From: Flintibacter muris
Lineage (GTDB): Bacteria; Bacillota; Clostridia; Oscillospirales; Oscillospiraceae
Length of the DNA stretch: 64,000 nt
Direction of reading: 5' to 3'
Assembly (NCBI RefSeq): GCF_943192995.1
Contig: NZ_CALPCP010000013.1
Location: forward strand, 22,457 to 86,456
The position numbers and the translations under genes were made by a program. The notes below the pieces were generated by a model. That model had not been told where the DNA came from. It searched no databases and was given only the letters and a program-made list of their open reading frames with translations. Below, piece after piece: positions 50,635-58,851 of the stretch. Position 1 is the stretch's first letter; each line of letters opens with the position of its first letter.

Positions 50635-50750
50635 AAAAACCACCCTTTCGGTAAAAATTGGCTTGTGGCCAGTTTAACCAAAAGGGTGGGTTTTTATACA
50701 AGGGGTGGAATTCCATACTGATATAGCGTCGATAATCCGGCGTTTTATCT

Positions 50751-51080
50751 TTACTCCGACAGCTTTGGAACGCCTAACTGCGCCAGCCAGCCCTGTAATT
50801 TTTTTGCTGGAAATCCGGTCAGCGGATAGCTTTCTCCCACTTTGCTTTGAATTGTGACCTTAGTGGCGAGAAGTATGGACCCAACGGTGAACCCCTTGAT
50901 CTCGCCGAGTGTAAGCTCCATAAGAGCGGTTCCGGACAGGTCCATGTAGAAACAGACCCGCTGGTCCGTGACATAGATCTTTCCCTGAAAGGGCTTTTTG
51001 GTCAGCCCTTGCTTTTGATAAAGGGACATCGGACCTTTTCCGATCAGCGTTTCGCCAGCTTGTAATTGAAATTTTGCCAT
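50751..51080 (-). CDS. Small PH/GRAM-like domain protein
   Basis: A 109-residue soluble protein. The beta-rich pattern GETLIGKGPMSLYQK, GKIYVTDQRVCFYMDLSG, LTLGEIKGFTVGS and a final helix (KKLQGWLAQLGVPKL) resembles bacterial PH or GRAM domains. AAAGGAGGT precedes ATG 51080. It shares a divergent, palindrome-rich control region with a ribbon-helix-helix gene. Function unknown. Confidence 0.7.
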   Translation of the reverse strand: MAKFQLQAGETLIGKGPMSLYQKQGLTKKPFQGKIYVTDQRVCFYMDLSGTALMELTLGEIKGFTVGSILLATKVTIQSKVGESYPLTGFPAKKLQGWLAQLGVPKLSE

Positions 51081-51101
51081 TGCGACTACCTCCTTTTTGG
51101 T

Positions 51102-51142
51102 ACTATAAATATATAGTTTAGTAATAACTATAATATTATAGT
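51102..51142. promoter_or_regulatory. Pair of identical 16-bp palindromes in the divergent region
   Basis: ACTATA-AATA-TATAGT (51102-51117) and ACTATA-ATAT-TATAGT (51127-51142), both perfect, centres 25 bp apart. They lie between the PH-like gene and the ribbon-helix-helix gene, the expected place for an autoregulatory RHH operator. Confidence 0.75.
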
Positions 51143-51193
51143 ATATTAAAACATCTCCTGTCAAGCTAAAATATAACAATGAGGTGAGCGGCT

Positions 51194-51388
51194 GTGGCGG
51201 AAGAGATCAGGATAAAGAAGAAGGCGGCGCGGCGCGGGGACGACGGGTATAAAATCGTGTCAGTCCGCATGAAAGATGAGTTGATCGAAAAGCTGGACGT
51301 TCTGTCGGAGCAGACGAACCGCTCCAGGAATGAACTGATCAACCTGCTGTTGGTATCTGCCATTGACCTTGTAAAAATTGAGGAGTAA
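51194..51388 (+). CDS. Ribbon-helix-helix DNA-binding protein
   Basis: A 64-residue protein. A basic N-terminus (IRIKKKAARRGDDGYK) leads to the beta-strand KIVSVRMKDEL and helices LIEKLDVLSEQTNRSRNELINLLL, the CopG/Arc fold. The start is GTG 51194 with GAGGTGA upstream. Its palindromic sites are 50-90 bp away, so self-repression and control of the PH-like gene are likely. A short terminator follows. Confidence 0.85.
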   Translation: MAEEIRIKKKAARRGDDGYKIVSVRMKDELIEKLDVLSEQTNRSRNELINLLLVSAIDLVKIEE

Positions 51389-51421
51389 AAAAGCGGAACG
51401 CCGCCGGCGTTCCGCTTTTTT
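51387..51421. terminator. Bidirectional terminator (RHH gene and htpG)
   Basis: AAAAAAGCGGAACGCC/GGCGTTCCGCTTTTTT around a 3-nt loop; U-runs on both strands. Confidence 0.9.
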
Positions 51422-51423
51422 AA

Positions 51424-53340
51424 TTATACCATCAGGGAGCATACCAGCTCGGTATACTCCGCCGGGTCCTCCAGGGGCAGGTCGGCCAGGAGCAGAGCCT
51501 GGGCGTAGAGGAGCTTCGCGTACTTGGCCACGGTGTCCTTGTCTCCGGCGTCCACCGCCTTCTTGAGAGCGGCGAAGGGGGCGGAGTCGGGGTTGAGCTC
51601 CAGCACCCGGTCGGCCTTCATCTCCTGGCCGCCCTCCACCTTGCGCATATACCGCTCCATCTCAATGGAGACCGGGCCGTCGGCGGACAGGCAGCAGGCG
51701 CCGGATTTCAGGATGGCGGACACCCGCACCTCCTTCACCTGGCCGTCCAGGGCCTCCTTCACGGCCTCCAGCACCGGCTTGCCCGCCTCAGCCTTCTCCT
51801 CGGCGGCCTTCTTTTCCTCCTCGGTCTGGGGGAGGGCGTCCTCCTCGGTGACCGACTTGAACTGTTTGCCGTCAATCTCACGCAGGCCCTTCATGACAAA
51901 GTCGTCCACATCCTCGGTGCAGTAAAGAATTTCATAGCCCTTGTCCAGAATCCTCTCCACCTGGGGCAGCTTGGCGATTTTCTCCACGCTCTCGCCGCAG
52001 GCGTAGTAGTAGAAGGGCTGGTCCTCGCTCATCCGGTCCTTGTAGGCGGCCAGGGTGGTGTTGGCCCCCTCCTTGGAGGACCAGAACAGCAGCAGGTCCT
52101 GGAGGATATCCTTGTGCTGGCCGTAGTCGGACACCACGCCGTATTTCAGCTGGGTGCCAAAGGCGGACCAGAACTTCTCGTACTTCTCCCGGTCCTCCTT
52201 CTGCATCTTCAGCAGCTCGTTTTTGATCTTCTTCTCCAGGGCGGAGGCAATCACCTTCAGCTGCCGGGTGTGCTGGAGAACCTCACGGCTGATGTTCAGG
52301 GAGAAGTCGGCGGAGTCCACCACACCCTTGACAAAGCGGAAGTGGTCGGGGAGCAGGTCGGCACACTTGTCCATGATGAGCACACCGGAGGAGTAGAGCT
52401 GGAGGCCCTTTTGATACTCCCGGGTGTAAAAGTCGTAAGGGGTCTTTTCCGGGATGTAGAGCATGGCCTTGTAGGTGACTGTCCCCTCGGCGCTGGTGTG
52501 GATCACGGCCAGGGGATCCTGCCAGTCGTTAAACTTCTCTTTATAGAAGGCGTTGTACTCCTCGGGCTCCACCTTGGACTTGGGCCGCTGCCACAGGGGG
52601 ACCATGGAGTTCAGGGTCTTCCACTCCTTCACCGTCTCCCACTCGGGCTTGTAGTCCTCGGGGGCGTCCTCGGGCTTGTCCTTCATCCGGTAGTCCTCCA
52701 CCTCCATGATGATGGAGTAGCGGATATAGTCGGAGTACTTTTTGATTAGCTCCTGTAATTTGTGATTATCTAAATACTGATCGTAGTCCTCCTCGTCCCC
52801 GTTGGCCTTGATGTGCATGATGACATCAGTGCCGGGGGTCTCCTTTTCACAGGCGGTGACGGTGTAGCCGTCCGCCCCGTCAGACTGCCACATCCAGGCC
52901 TCGTCGCTGCCCCAGGCTTTGGAGATGACCGTCACATGGTCGGCCACCATAAAGGCGGAGTAGAAGCCCACACCGAACTGGCCAATGACGTCGATTTTAT
53001 CGGCGGCCTGGTCGTCCTCAGCCAGACCGGCCTTGAACTGGCCCGAGCCGCTGCGGGCAATGGTGCCCAGGTTAGACTCCAGATCCTCCTTGCTCATGCC
53101 CACACCGTTGTCAGACACGGTGAGCAGCCGCCCCTCCTTATCGGGGACAATGGTGATTTTCAGGTCCGCCCGCTTCACCGTCACGCTGTCGTCGGTGAGG
53201 GAGCGGTAGGCCAGTTTGTCCTCCGCGTCGCTGGCGTTGGAAATCAGCTCTCGCAGAAAAATCTCCTTGTGGGTGTAGATGGAGTTTACCATCAGGTCCA
53301 GCAACCGCTTGGATTCCGCCTTGAATTGCTTCTTTGCCAT
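51424..53340 (-). CDS. htpG: Hsp90 chaperone HtpG
   Basis: A 638-residue Hsp90. The N-terminal GHKL ATPase has LRELISNASDAEDKL (ATP-site Asn), VSDNGVGMSKEDL and GQFGVGFYSAFMVADHV; the middle domain follows with NISREVLQHTRQLKVI; the C-terminal dimerisation domain is complete. Start is ATG 53340 with GGAGG. It remodels stress-damaged proteins. Control is through the CIRCE element and promoter upstream. Confidence 0.97.
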   Translation of the reverse strand: MAKKQFKAESKRLLDLMVNSIYTHKEIFLRELISNASDAEDKLAYRSLTDDSVTVKRADLKITIVPDKEGRLLTVSDNGVGMSKEDLESNLGTIARSGSGQFKAGLAEDDQAADKIDVIGQFGVGFYSAFMVADHVTVISKAWGSDEAWMWQSDGADGYTVTACEKETPGTDVIMHIKANGDEEDYDQYLDNHKLQELIKKYSDYIRYSIIMEVEDYRMKDKPEDAPEDYKPEWETVKEWKTLNSMVPLWQRPKSKVEPEEYNAFYKEKFNDWQDPLAVIHTSAEGTVTYKAMLYIPEKTPYDFYTREYQKGLQLYSSGVLIMDKCADLLPDHFRFVKGVVDSADFSLNISREVLQHTRQLKVIASALEKKIKNELLKMQKEDREKYEKFWSAFGTQLKYGVVSDYGQHKDILQDLLLFWSSKEGANTTLAAYKDRMSEDQPFYYYACGESVEKIAKLPQVERILDKGYEILYCTEDVDDFVMKGLREIDGKQFKSVTEEDALPQTEEEKKAAEEKAEAGKPVLEAVKEALDGQVKEVRVSAILKSGACCLSADGPVSIEMERYMRKVEGGQEMKADRVLELNPDSAPFAALKKAVDAGDKDTVAKYAKLLYAQALLLADLPLEDPAEYTELVCSLMV

Positions 53341-53380
53341 AATTTTGATTCCTCCATGTATAATAAATTTATTAAATAAC

Positions 53381-53421
53381 AATACGGTTAGCACTCCATA
53401 CATTTGAGTGCTAACCGTATT
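53381..53421 (-). promoter_or_regulatory. CIRCE element with extended arms
   Basis: TTAGCACTC-N9-GAGTGCTAA at 53388-53414 is an exact match to the HrcA operator consensus. Symmetry continues outward to perfect 16-bp arms (AATACGGTTAGCACTC). It directly follows the promoter. Confidence 0.97.
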
Positions 53422-53447
53422 CTACCGCATTTCCGGATAAAAAGCAA
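53419..53447 (-). promoter_or_regulatory. htpG promoter
   Basis: Minus-strand -35 TTGCTT (53442-53447), 17-bp spacer, -10 TAGAAT (53419-53424), overlapping the right edge of the extended CIRCE palindrome. Confidence 0.8.
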
Positions 53448-53521
53448 TAGGGTTCATAATTTATTTACACTTGACGAAAACCCCCGCAAACGGTATGATG
53501 GAGTGACAAGGAGGGATACTG

Positions 53522-54535
53522 ATGACCTATCAGGAGATTTTAGAGGCCGCCCGCACTTGCAGCGGCCCATACTGCAAGGCCTGTCCGGTGTGCAACGGCA
53601 GAGCCTGCAAGAACACCATGCCCGGCCCGGGCGCAAAGGGCACCGGCACCGTAGCCGCCCGGAATTACGACGCCTGGCAGGACGTGTGCCTGAACATGGA
53701 CACCATCTGCGCCAACGGGCCGGTGGACACCCGGTTTACCCTGTTTGGCCAGACCTACGACCTGCCTGTCTTTGCCGGTCCTGTGGGGGCGGTCAAGCTC
53801 CACTACGGCGACAAATTCACCGACCAGGAATACAATAAGATACTGGTTCCCGCCTGCGTCCAGGCCGGAATTGCCGCCTTCACCGGAGACGGCACCGACC
53901 CCGCCGTTTTTGAGGCCGCCGCCAAGGCCATTGGACAAAACGGAGGCAAGGGCATCCCCACCGTAAAGCCCTGGGACCGGGATACCCTCTTCGCCAAGCT
54001 GGACCAGGCCAAGGAGTCGGGGGCCCAGATGTTCGCCATGGACATTGACGCTGCCGGACTGCCCTTCCTCAAGGGACTCAATCCCCCCGCCGGTTCTAAA
54101 ACGGTGGCCGAGCTGCGGGAGGTCATCCAGTACGCCGGGGTGCCCTTCATTATCAAGGGAATCATGACCGTCCGGGGGGCTCAAAAGGCCCTGGAGGCAG
54201 GGGCCGCAGGCATTGTGGTGTCCAACCACGGCGGCCGGGTTCAGGACGGCGTCCCCTCCACCGCTGAGGTTCTCCCCGCTATTGCTGAGGCCGTCAAGGG
54301 TCAAATGGTGGTCATGGTGGACGGCGGAATCCGCTCCGGCGTGGACGTATGCAAGGCCCTGGCCCTGGGAGCCGACGCCTGCATCCTGGCCCGGCCCTAT
54401 GTCACCGCCGTCTATGGCGGCGGGGCCGAGGGGGTTAAGGTACTTACCGACAAGCTCAAGGCTGAGCTGGCCGACACCATGGCCATGTGCGGCGTCCACT
54501 CCCTGGCGGAAATCAGCCGGGATATGATTTTCTGA
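53522..54535 (+). CDS. FMN-dependent alpha-hydroxy-acid dehydrogenase
   Basis: A 337-residue TIM barrel of the lactate-oxidase/glycolate-oxidase family: PFIIKGIMTVRGAQKALEAG, VVSNHGGRVQDGVPSTAEVL with the catalytic His, and VDGGIRSGVDVCKALALGAD at the phosphate site. The N-terminus has a cysteine cluster, CSGPYCKACPVCNGRAC (Cys13, 18, 21, 24, 29), which may hold a metal or iron-sulphur centre for electron transfer. It should oxidise a 2-hydroxy acid such as lactate; the electron acceptor is unknown. ACAAGGAGG precedes the ATG. Confidence 0.9.
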   Translation: MTYQEILEAARTCSGPYCKACPVCNGRACKNTMPGPGAKGTGTVAARNYDAWQDVCLNMDTICANGPVDTRFTLFGQTYDLPVFAGPVGAVKLHYGDKFTDQEYNKILVPACVQAGIAAFTGDGTDPAVFEAAAKAIGQNGGKGIPTVKPWDRDTLFAKLDQAKESGAQMFAMDIDAAGLPFLKGLNPPAGSKTVAELREVIQYAGVPFIIKGIMTVRGAQKALEAGAAGIVVSNHGGRVQDGVPSTAEVLPAIAEAVKGQMVVMVDGGIRSGVDVCKALALGADACILARPYVTAVYGGGAEGVKVLTDKLKAELADTMAMCGVHSLAEISRDMIF

Positions 54536-54593
54536 CCCATTTTCCCCTCACAAGGCCTCTTCGCAGAGAGGGCTCGCGGCGAAGCTTTCTCCA

Positions 54594-54735
54594 AAAGGCC
54601 CCCTCCGCAAAGGGGGCTGTCAGCGAAGCTGACTGGGGGTTTTCTCCATAAAGAAACCGGTGCGTCTCGATAGGAGAAAACCCTCCGTCATTTGCTTTGC
54701 AAATGCCACCTCCCTTTGCGAAGGGAGGCTTTTTT
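54594..54735. repeat. Interspersed palindromic repeat, copy 3 (inverted)
   Basis: Starts AAAGGCCCCCTCCGCAAAGG, then CTGTCAGCGAAGCTGACTGG, and ends GCCACCTCCCTTTGCGAAGG with GAGGCTTTTTTC, the reverse-complement order of copy 1. A partial half-copy lies at 54550-54593. It occupies most of the gap between the dehydrogenase and the sigma factor. Confidence 0.75.
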
Positions 54736-54795
54736 CTTTTTCCGCAACAATTCTTCTCTTTGAAACGTCTATAGGGGTGAAAGGAGGTGACCCTC

Positions 54796-55260
54796 ATGTC
54801 TCAAACATCCAACCGGCCGGTGGATTGGGAGGCGCTTGTCACAAAAAATGAAAACCGTCTGTACCGGGCGGCCCTGGCCATCCTTGGGAACCCTCAGGAG
54901 GCGGAGGACGCCGTACAGGACGCCTTTCTCCGGTATCTGGAAAAGGCCCCGGACAACCTGGAGCACCCCGGCGCGTGGCTGATGCGGGTGCTGGTCAACG
55001 GCTGCCGGAGCCGCCTGCGCCTGGCCTGGCGGCGGGTAGGCCCGCTCCCGGAGACGCTGCCCGCTCCAGGACCGGAGGAGCGCGAGGAGCTGGAGGAGCT
55101 GTTTGCCCTGCCGCCGGAGGACCGGGCCGTCATCCATCTGCACTACTATGAGGGGTACGCTACCGGCGAAATCGCCCAAATGCTGGGCTGCCGTCCGGGG
55201 ACGGTCCGCTCCCGCCTGTCCCGGGCCCGGGAAAAACTGCGGAAACTGCTGGAAATGTAG
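54796..55260 (+). CDS. ECF-family RNA polymerase sigma factor
   Basis: A 154-residue sigma-70-type factor. Region 2: NRLYRAALAILGNPQEAEDAVQDAFLRYL; region 4: LPPEDRAVIHLHYYEGYATG and IAQMLGCRPGTVRSRLSRAREKL. Start is ATG 54796 with AAAGGAGGTGA. An anti-sigma-like membrane protein follows after 88 bp. Confidence 0.93.
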   Translation: MSQTSNRPVDWEALVTKNENRLYRAALAILGNPQEAEDAVQDAFLRYLEKAPDNLEHPGAWLMRVLVNGCRSRLRLAWRRVGPLPETLPAPGPEEREELEELFALPPEDRAVIHLHYYEGYATGEIAQMLGCRPGTVRSRLSRAREKLRKLLEM

Positions 55261-55348
55261 GGCATGCCGCCTTTCTCAACTGCGGCCCTTATCCTGCGGC
55301 GGGCCGAGGTCGTCCCGCCCTACAGTTGCAACAAAAAGGAGTTTATTT

Positions 55349-56815
55349 ATGAAATATTACAATTCGTATATGGATCGTCAGGAGATTTCTCCCGAATTCC
55401 ATGAAAAGCTGCTGGGTCTGAATGTAAAAAAGAAGCGGTCCGGCTCCTCCTGGATGAAATACGGGGCTCTGGCCGCCTGCACCGCCTTGATTGTGGCGGC
55501 GGGCGTATGGAAGCTGTCCCCGGCCCCTGCTCCCGCTCCGGCACAGTCCGGCAGTCAGGTCACACTGGACAACGTCCCGACCGCAGAGGACCAGCCGCTT
55601 CACCCCGGTGTCAGCCAGCTGGGCGACTGGGAAACCAGCTTTGTGGTCAGCGACTCCGGAATGAAAGGAGAACAGGCCTTCCCCATGATCCCGGGCATCG
55701 AATATCCGGACCGGACAGAAAGCCCTGACATGGCTCTCTCCCGGGCCTATATGCCGGGGGCCTTCATGGTGGACCTGGCAAAGGAGGATATCCAGACCAT
55801 CTTCTGGGGCCCTGAGGGCAGCCCGGAGGCCAGTGATCCCAAAACGGGACAGGGCGACCTGCCCTGGATGCTCTTCTGGGACGGCTATACCATCCACGCC
55901 AACGCCTTGTACGACGGTCAGGGCCAGCTTGCCGAGCTGACCATTTTTGGGGAAAAGGGCCGGGCCAGCTTTGAGCTGGAGCTGTGCCCAGGAGACTTGC
56001 CCTTCACCTGCTCCGTCGACCTGAGTCGCGAGGACCTGCTCAGCGAGTTCAACGGAGTGGAAGTCGCTGGCTGGAGCGAGGTCTATGACCGGGACGGCGA
56101 TGGTGAGGCCGACTCTATCTGCGGCAGTGAATTTATGACAAAAAACAACATCGGAGTTCGTTTTGTGAACCAGAACAGTTTGACACAGGCGGAGTACGGT
56201 GAAGGTGAGAATCTGGACCTGGGCGGCTCCAAGACCTTCAACAGCCTGTTTGTCCGCCATGCTCTGTCCGATTACGGCGGGCTGTACCTGGACCATATGA
56301 TGATCAACGAAGCGATCCCCGCCTGGCGGGAGGAGACCTTCGACACCCTGGCCCAGGCCCGGCAGGAGGCGGACTTCGCCCCCTATCTGCCCACAGCGGA
56401 ACCCTCTGGCTACGGGGAATTTTATGGCCGCCTCAGCTATCAGGAGGGCGCCCAAAATATGCTCTTTGTACGCTGGAACCAGGGATATGACAATGTGGAG
56501 GTTGCTGTGTACCGGGACGGGTATCACTCCTATCACCTGGTCAGCCCGGAAGAGCCTGAGACCTATGATCTGAGGCTCTACCCCATCCCCTGGTGCGACA
56601 GTGTGCCTGAGGAGTACTGGGAGACGGTAAACGACCCCGCCTTCCGGGCAGAGGACATGTCCCTGGAGTTGGTGGAGGCCCGGGGGCGGGAGCACGACAC
56701 TGGTGGGATGACCTACTCCTTCGAGGTGCTCCACCCGGACGGCACTGTGGTCTCCTACCGCTGCGACGGCATGACGGCCCAGCAGGTGTGGGCGCTGGTG
56801 GAGGAGACCCTGTGA
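55349..56815 (+). CDS. Probable anti-sigma/extracytoplasmic sensor protein
   Basis: A 488-residue protein. A short cytosolic part (MKYYNSYMDRQEISPEFHEK) meant to hold the sigma factor, one helix at about residue 37-52 (YGALAACTALIVAAGVWK), a Pro-Ala linker, and a 420-residue outer domain of mixed beta structure (FMTKNNIGVRF, MLFVRWNQGYDNVEVAVY). No known catalytic site. ATG 55349 has AAAAAGGAG. A longer frame to 55103 is an overlap with the sigma gene. Probably releases the sigma factor on an envelope signal. Confidence 0.78.
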   Translation: MKYYNSYMDRQEISPEFHEKLLGLNVKKKRSGSSWMKYGALAACTALIVAAGVWKLSPAPAPAPAQSGSQVTLDNVPTAEDQPLHPGVSQLGDWETSFVVSDSGMKGEQAFPMIPGIEYPDRTESPDMALSRAYMPGAFMVDLAKEDIQTIFWGPEGSPEASDPKTGQGDLPWMLFWDGYTIHANALYDGQGQLAELTIFGEKGRASFELELCPGDLPFTCSVDLSREDLLSEFNGVEVAGWSEVYDRDGDGEADSICGSEFMTKNNIGVRFVNQNSLTQAEYGEGENLDLGGSKTFNSLFVRHALSDYGGLYLDHMMINEAIPAWREETFDTLAQARQEADFAPYLPTAEPSGYGEFYGRLSYQEGAQNMLFVRWNQGYDNVEVAVYRDGYHSYHLVSPEEPETYDLRLYPIPWCDSVPEEYWETVNDPAFRAEDMSLELVEARGREHDTGGMTYSFEVLHPDGTVVSYRCDGMTAQQVWALVEETL

Positions 56816-56862
56816 CACGTTGACATAATTCTTAACTTTTTATGAATTGACGCAGCTAACTC

Positions 56863-56891
56863 TTGCCGAATGCGATCGAACCGAGTATACT
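56863..56891 (+). promoter_or_regulatory. Promoter of the LCP gene
   Basis: -35 TTGCCG (56863-56868), 17-bp spacer, -10 TATACT (56886-56891). Initiation near 56898 places the usable start at 56939 rather than at upstream ATGs. A second TTGACA at 56819 lacks a clear -10. Confidence 0.7.
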
Positions 56892-56938
56892 TGGAAAGAA
56901 TCATGTTCGGGCAGGTGACCCCTTTGGAAGAGAGATAT

Positions 56939-58078
56939 ATGCGTGTGCGCCGCCGGCGTTCGGATTACCGGGACGATCCACCCCCAAGACGTATGGCCCC
57001 CAAGCGGCAGGCCCCAGCTCGCAGGCAGGCCAGCAGGAAGCGGGGGGCGGTTACGTCGGTAGCCATGGGCTTTTACAAGGCACTGGTGGTCATTTCCGCC
57101 CTGATCGTGGCGGTATATATTGGCGTGTCTTTGATGATGAAAACTCCGGAGCAGAAAACCCTGCCCCCGCCCGTTCAAAACGGAACGGGGATCTCGCTGG
57201 GGCCGGGCAGCGTCACAAATTCCGGCTCCAACACGGCGGATTCCAGCGGCACGGCTGCGCCCGCCCTGAGCCGCCGGGAGGGGGTCTACACCATCTTCCT
57301 GGCCGCCACCGACGCGGAAGGCACCCGCACTGACACCATGATGGTCCTATGCTACGACACGGTGGAGCAGACCGTCGGCGTGGTCTCCATCCCCAGAGAC
57401 ACCCTGGTGGCCCGAACGGAGGGCAACCCCCACCTGGTCTATGGCAAGGGCGGCGTGGAACGGCGGGTGGAGGATGTGTCCAACATGCTGGGCATCCCTA
57501 TCGACTACTATGTCAAGGTAAACATCAAGGGCTTTATTACGCTGGTGGATTACCTGGGCGGTGTGGATTTCTATGTCCCCTGTAACATGGACTATGACGA
57601 CCCCTATCAAAACCTGTACATCCACTATAAGAAGGGCCAGCAGAAGCTGAGCGGCCAGCAGGCCATGGAGGTGGCCCGGTTCCGCAAAAACAACGACGGC
57701 ACCGGCTATACCGACACCGGCCGCACCGAGACCCAGCAGAAGCTGCTTATCGCCCTGGCCAAAAAGGTGCTGTCCTGGAACAATATCACCAAGCTCAACG
57801 GCTTTGTGGAAATTTTCAACAACAATGTCAGCACTGACCTGTCTATGGACCACATGCTCTACTTTGCCAACAAGGCCATGGGCCTGGACCCCTCCGCCGC
57901 CGTAGAGACGGCCACCCTGGAGGGCAACGGCTTTGGCAAGTACCGGGGCTATACCTACTGCTATGAACTGGACCCGGAGACCACTCTGGAGACGGTGAAC
58001 CGCCTGATTAACCCCTACGACCGGGACCTGACCCTGGAGGACATGAACATTGCCAAAGCGGACAGCTATCACACCTAA
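56939..58078 (+). CDS. LytR-CpsA-Psr (LCP) family cell-wall ligase
   Basis: A 379-residue protein with a basic N-terminal tail (MRVRRRRSDYRDD), a helix (VVISALIVAVYIGVSLMM), a Ser/Pro/Asn linker, and an LCP domain: ATDAEGTRTDTMMVL, VSIPRDTLVA, NGFGKYRGYTYCYELD with the intervening FRKNND...TGRTETQQ Arg cluster. LCP enzymes transfer teichoic acids or capsule onto peptidoglycan from polyprenyl pyrophosphate. ATG 56939 has GGAAGAGAG and fits the promoter. It lies behind the sigma/anti-sigma pair and may be in its regulon. Confidence 0.92.
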   Translation: MRVRRRRSDYRDDPPPRRMAPKRQAPARRQASRKRGAVTSVAMGFYKALVVISALIVAVYIGVSLMMKTPEQKTLPPPVQNGTGISLGPGSVTNSGSNTADSSGTAAPALSRREGVYTIFLAATDAEGTRTDTMMVLCYDTVEQTVGVVSIPRDTLVARTEGNPHLVYGKGGVERRVEDVSNMLGIPIDYYVKVNIKGFITLVDYLGGVDFYVPCNMDYDDPYQNLYIHYKKGQQKLSGQQAMEVARFRKNNDGTGYTDTGRTETQQKLLIALAKKVLSWNNITKLNGFVEIFNNNVSTDLSMDHMLYFANKAMGLDPSAAVETATLEGNGFGKYRGYTYCYELDPETTLETVNRLINPYDRDLTLEDMNIAKADSYHT

Positions 58079-58080
58079 AG

Positions 58081-58112
58081 AAATCCCGCGGCCCAAAGGC
58101 CGCGGGATTTTT
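58081..58112. terminator. Terminator between convergent LCP and small-protein genes
   Basis: AATCCCGCGGCC/GGCCGCGGGATT followed by TTTT on the plus strand. Confidence 0.9.
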
Positions 58113-58357
58113 CATTGCTCGGTACCCAGCGTCTGGATCAGCAGATTGCGCAGAGAAATGGCGCTTTGCCGGTTCATCACAATGGAGGCCACCGTCTCGG
58201 CAGCGGGGCTGGACACGTTCTCAATACCCCCCTGGGAGTTGACGGTGATGGCGTTTTCCATATACTTGCAGGAGATATCCAGTGTGACCTCCAGCAGCTG
58301 GCCGTCCTTATCGCTTACCTTGCGCAGGCCAAAGGCGTTGGCGTATTCCGGTCTCAT
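58112..58357 (-). CDS. Small conserved-looking protein coupled to NUDIX gene
   Basis: An 81-residue protein: YANAFGLRKVSDKDGQLLEV, VSSPAAETVASIVMNRQSAI, then SLRNLLIQ. No signal or helix spanning the membrane. Start overlaps the NUDIX stop (ATGA, 58354-58357) and has AAAGGAAG. It ends the five-gene minus-strand unit. Unknown function. Confidence 0.7.
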   Translation of the reverse strand: MRPEYANAFGLRKVSDKDGQLLEVTLDISCKYMENAITVNSQGGIENVSSPAAETVASIVMNRQSAISLRNLLIQTLGTEQ

Positions 58358-58851
58358 GATTCAAACTTCCTTTCCATATTTTGTAGTGATATAGGCGTCC
58401 CATTGAGAACTGCCCCTACCAGAGTATTCCCCTCATAGCAGACCTTAAGGGAGAAGAAGGGAGCCTCCCGCCAAATCAGCTCCAGGAAGATGGCGTCCCC
58501 CTCCCAATGGGGAATTTTCAGCAGCTGGTCCTGGGGAAGCCACTCCAGCACTCCCTCGTCACACTCTTTCACCTCCCCGGTAAAGCTGTCGGCGGTAAAC
58601 AGGTGCATATATTCGGTGGGCCAGCGGTCAGAGACAAAGGTGACAATCCCCCGGTAGCGGTAGTCGGTGAGGGTCAGGCCGGTCTCCTCCGCCACCTCCC
58701 GGAGCAGGCAGTCCTCGGGGCTCTCCTTGTCCAAAAACTTGCCCCCAATGCCGATCCACTTGTCCTTGTTCAGGTCATTTTCTTTCTTGACCCGGTGGAG
58801 CATCAGATATTCCCCGCCCCGCCGGATATAGCACAAAGTGGTGTTTATCAT
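58354..58851 (-). CDS. NUDIX hydrolase (MutT-like)
   Basis: A 165-residue hydrolase with an intact Nudix box, GGKFLDKESPEDCLLREVAE followed by ETGL (G-x5-E-x7-REUxEExGU; catalytic Glu). N-terminal NTTLCYIRRGGEYLMLHR is the usual first strand. Probably cleans oxidised dNTPs such as 8-oxo-dGTP. It overlaps HtrA upstream and the small gene downstream by 4 bp each. Confidence 0.92.
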   Translation of the reverse strand: MINTTLCYIRRGGEYLMLHRVKKENDLNKDKWIGIGGKFLDKESPEDCLLREVAEETGLTLTDYRYRGIVTFVSDRWPTEYMHLFTADSFTGEVKECDEGVLEWLPQDQLLKIPHWEGDAIFLELIWREAPFFSLKVCYEGNTLVGAVLNGTPISLQNMERKFES

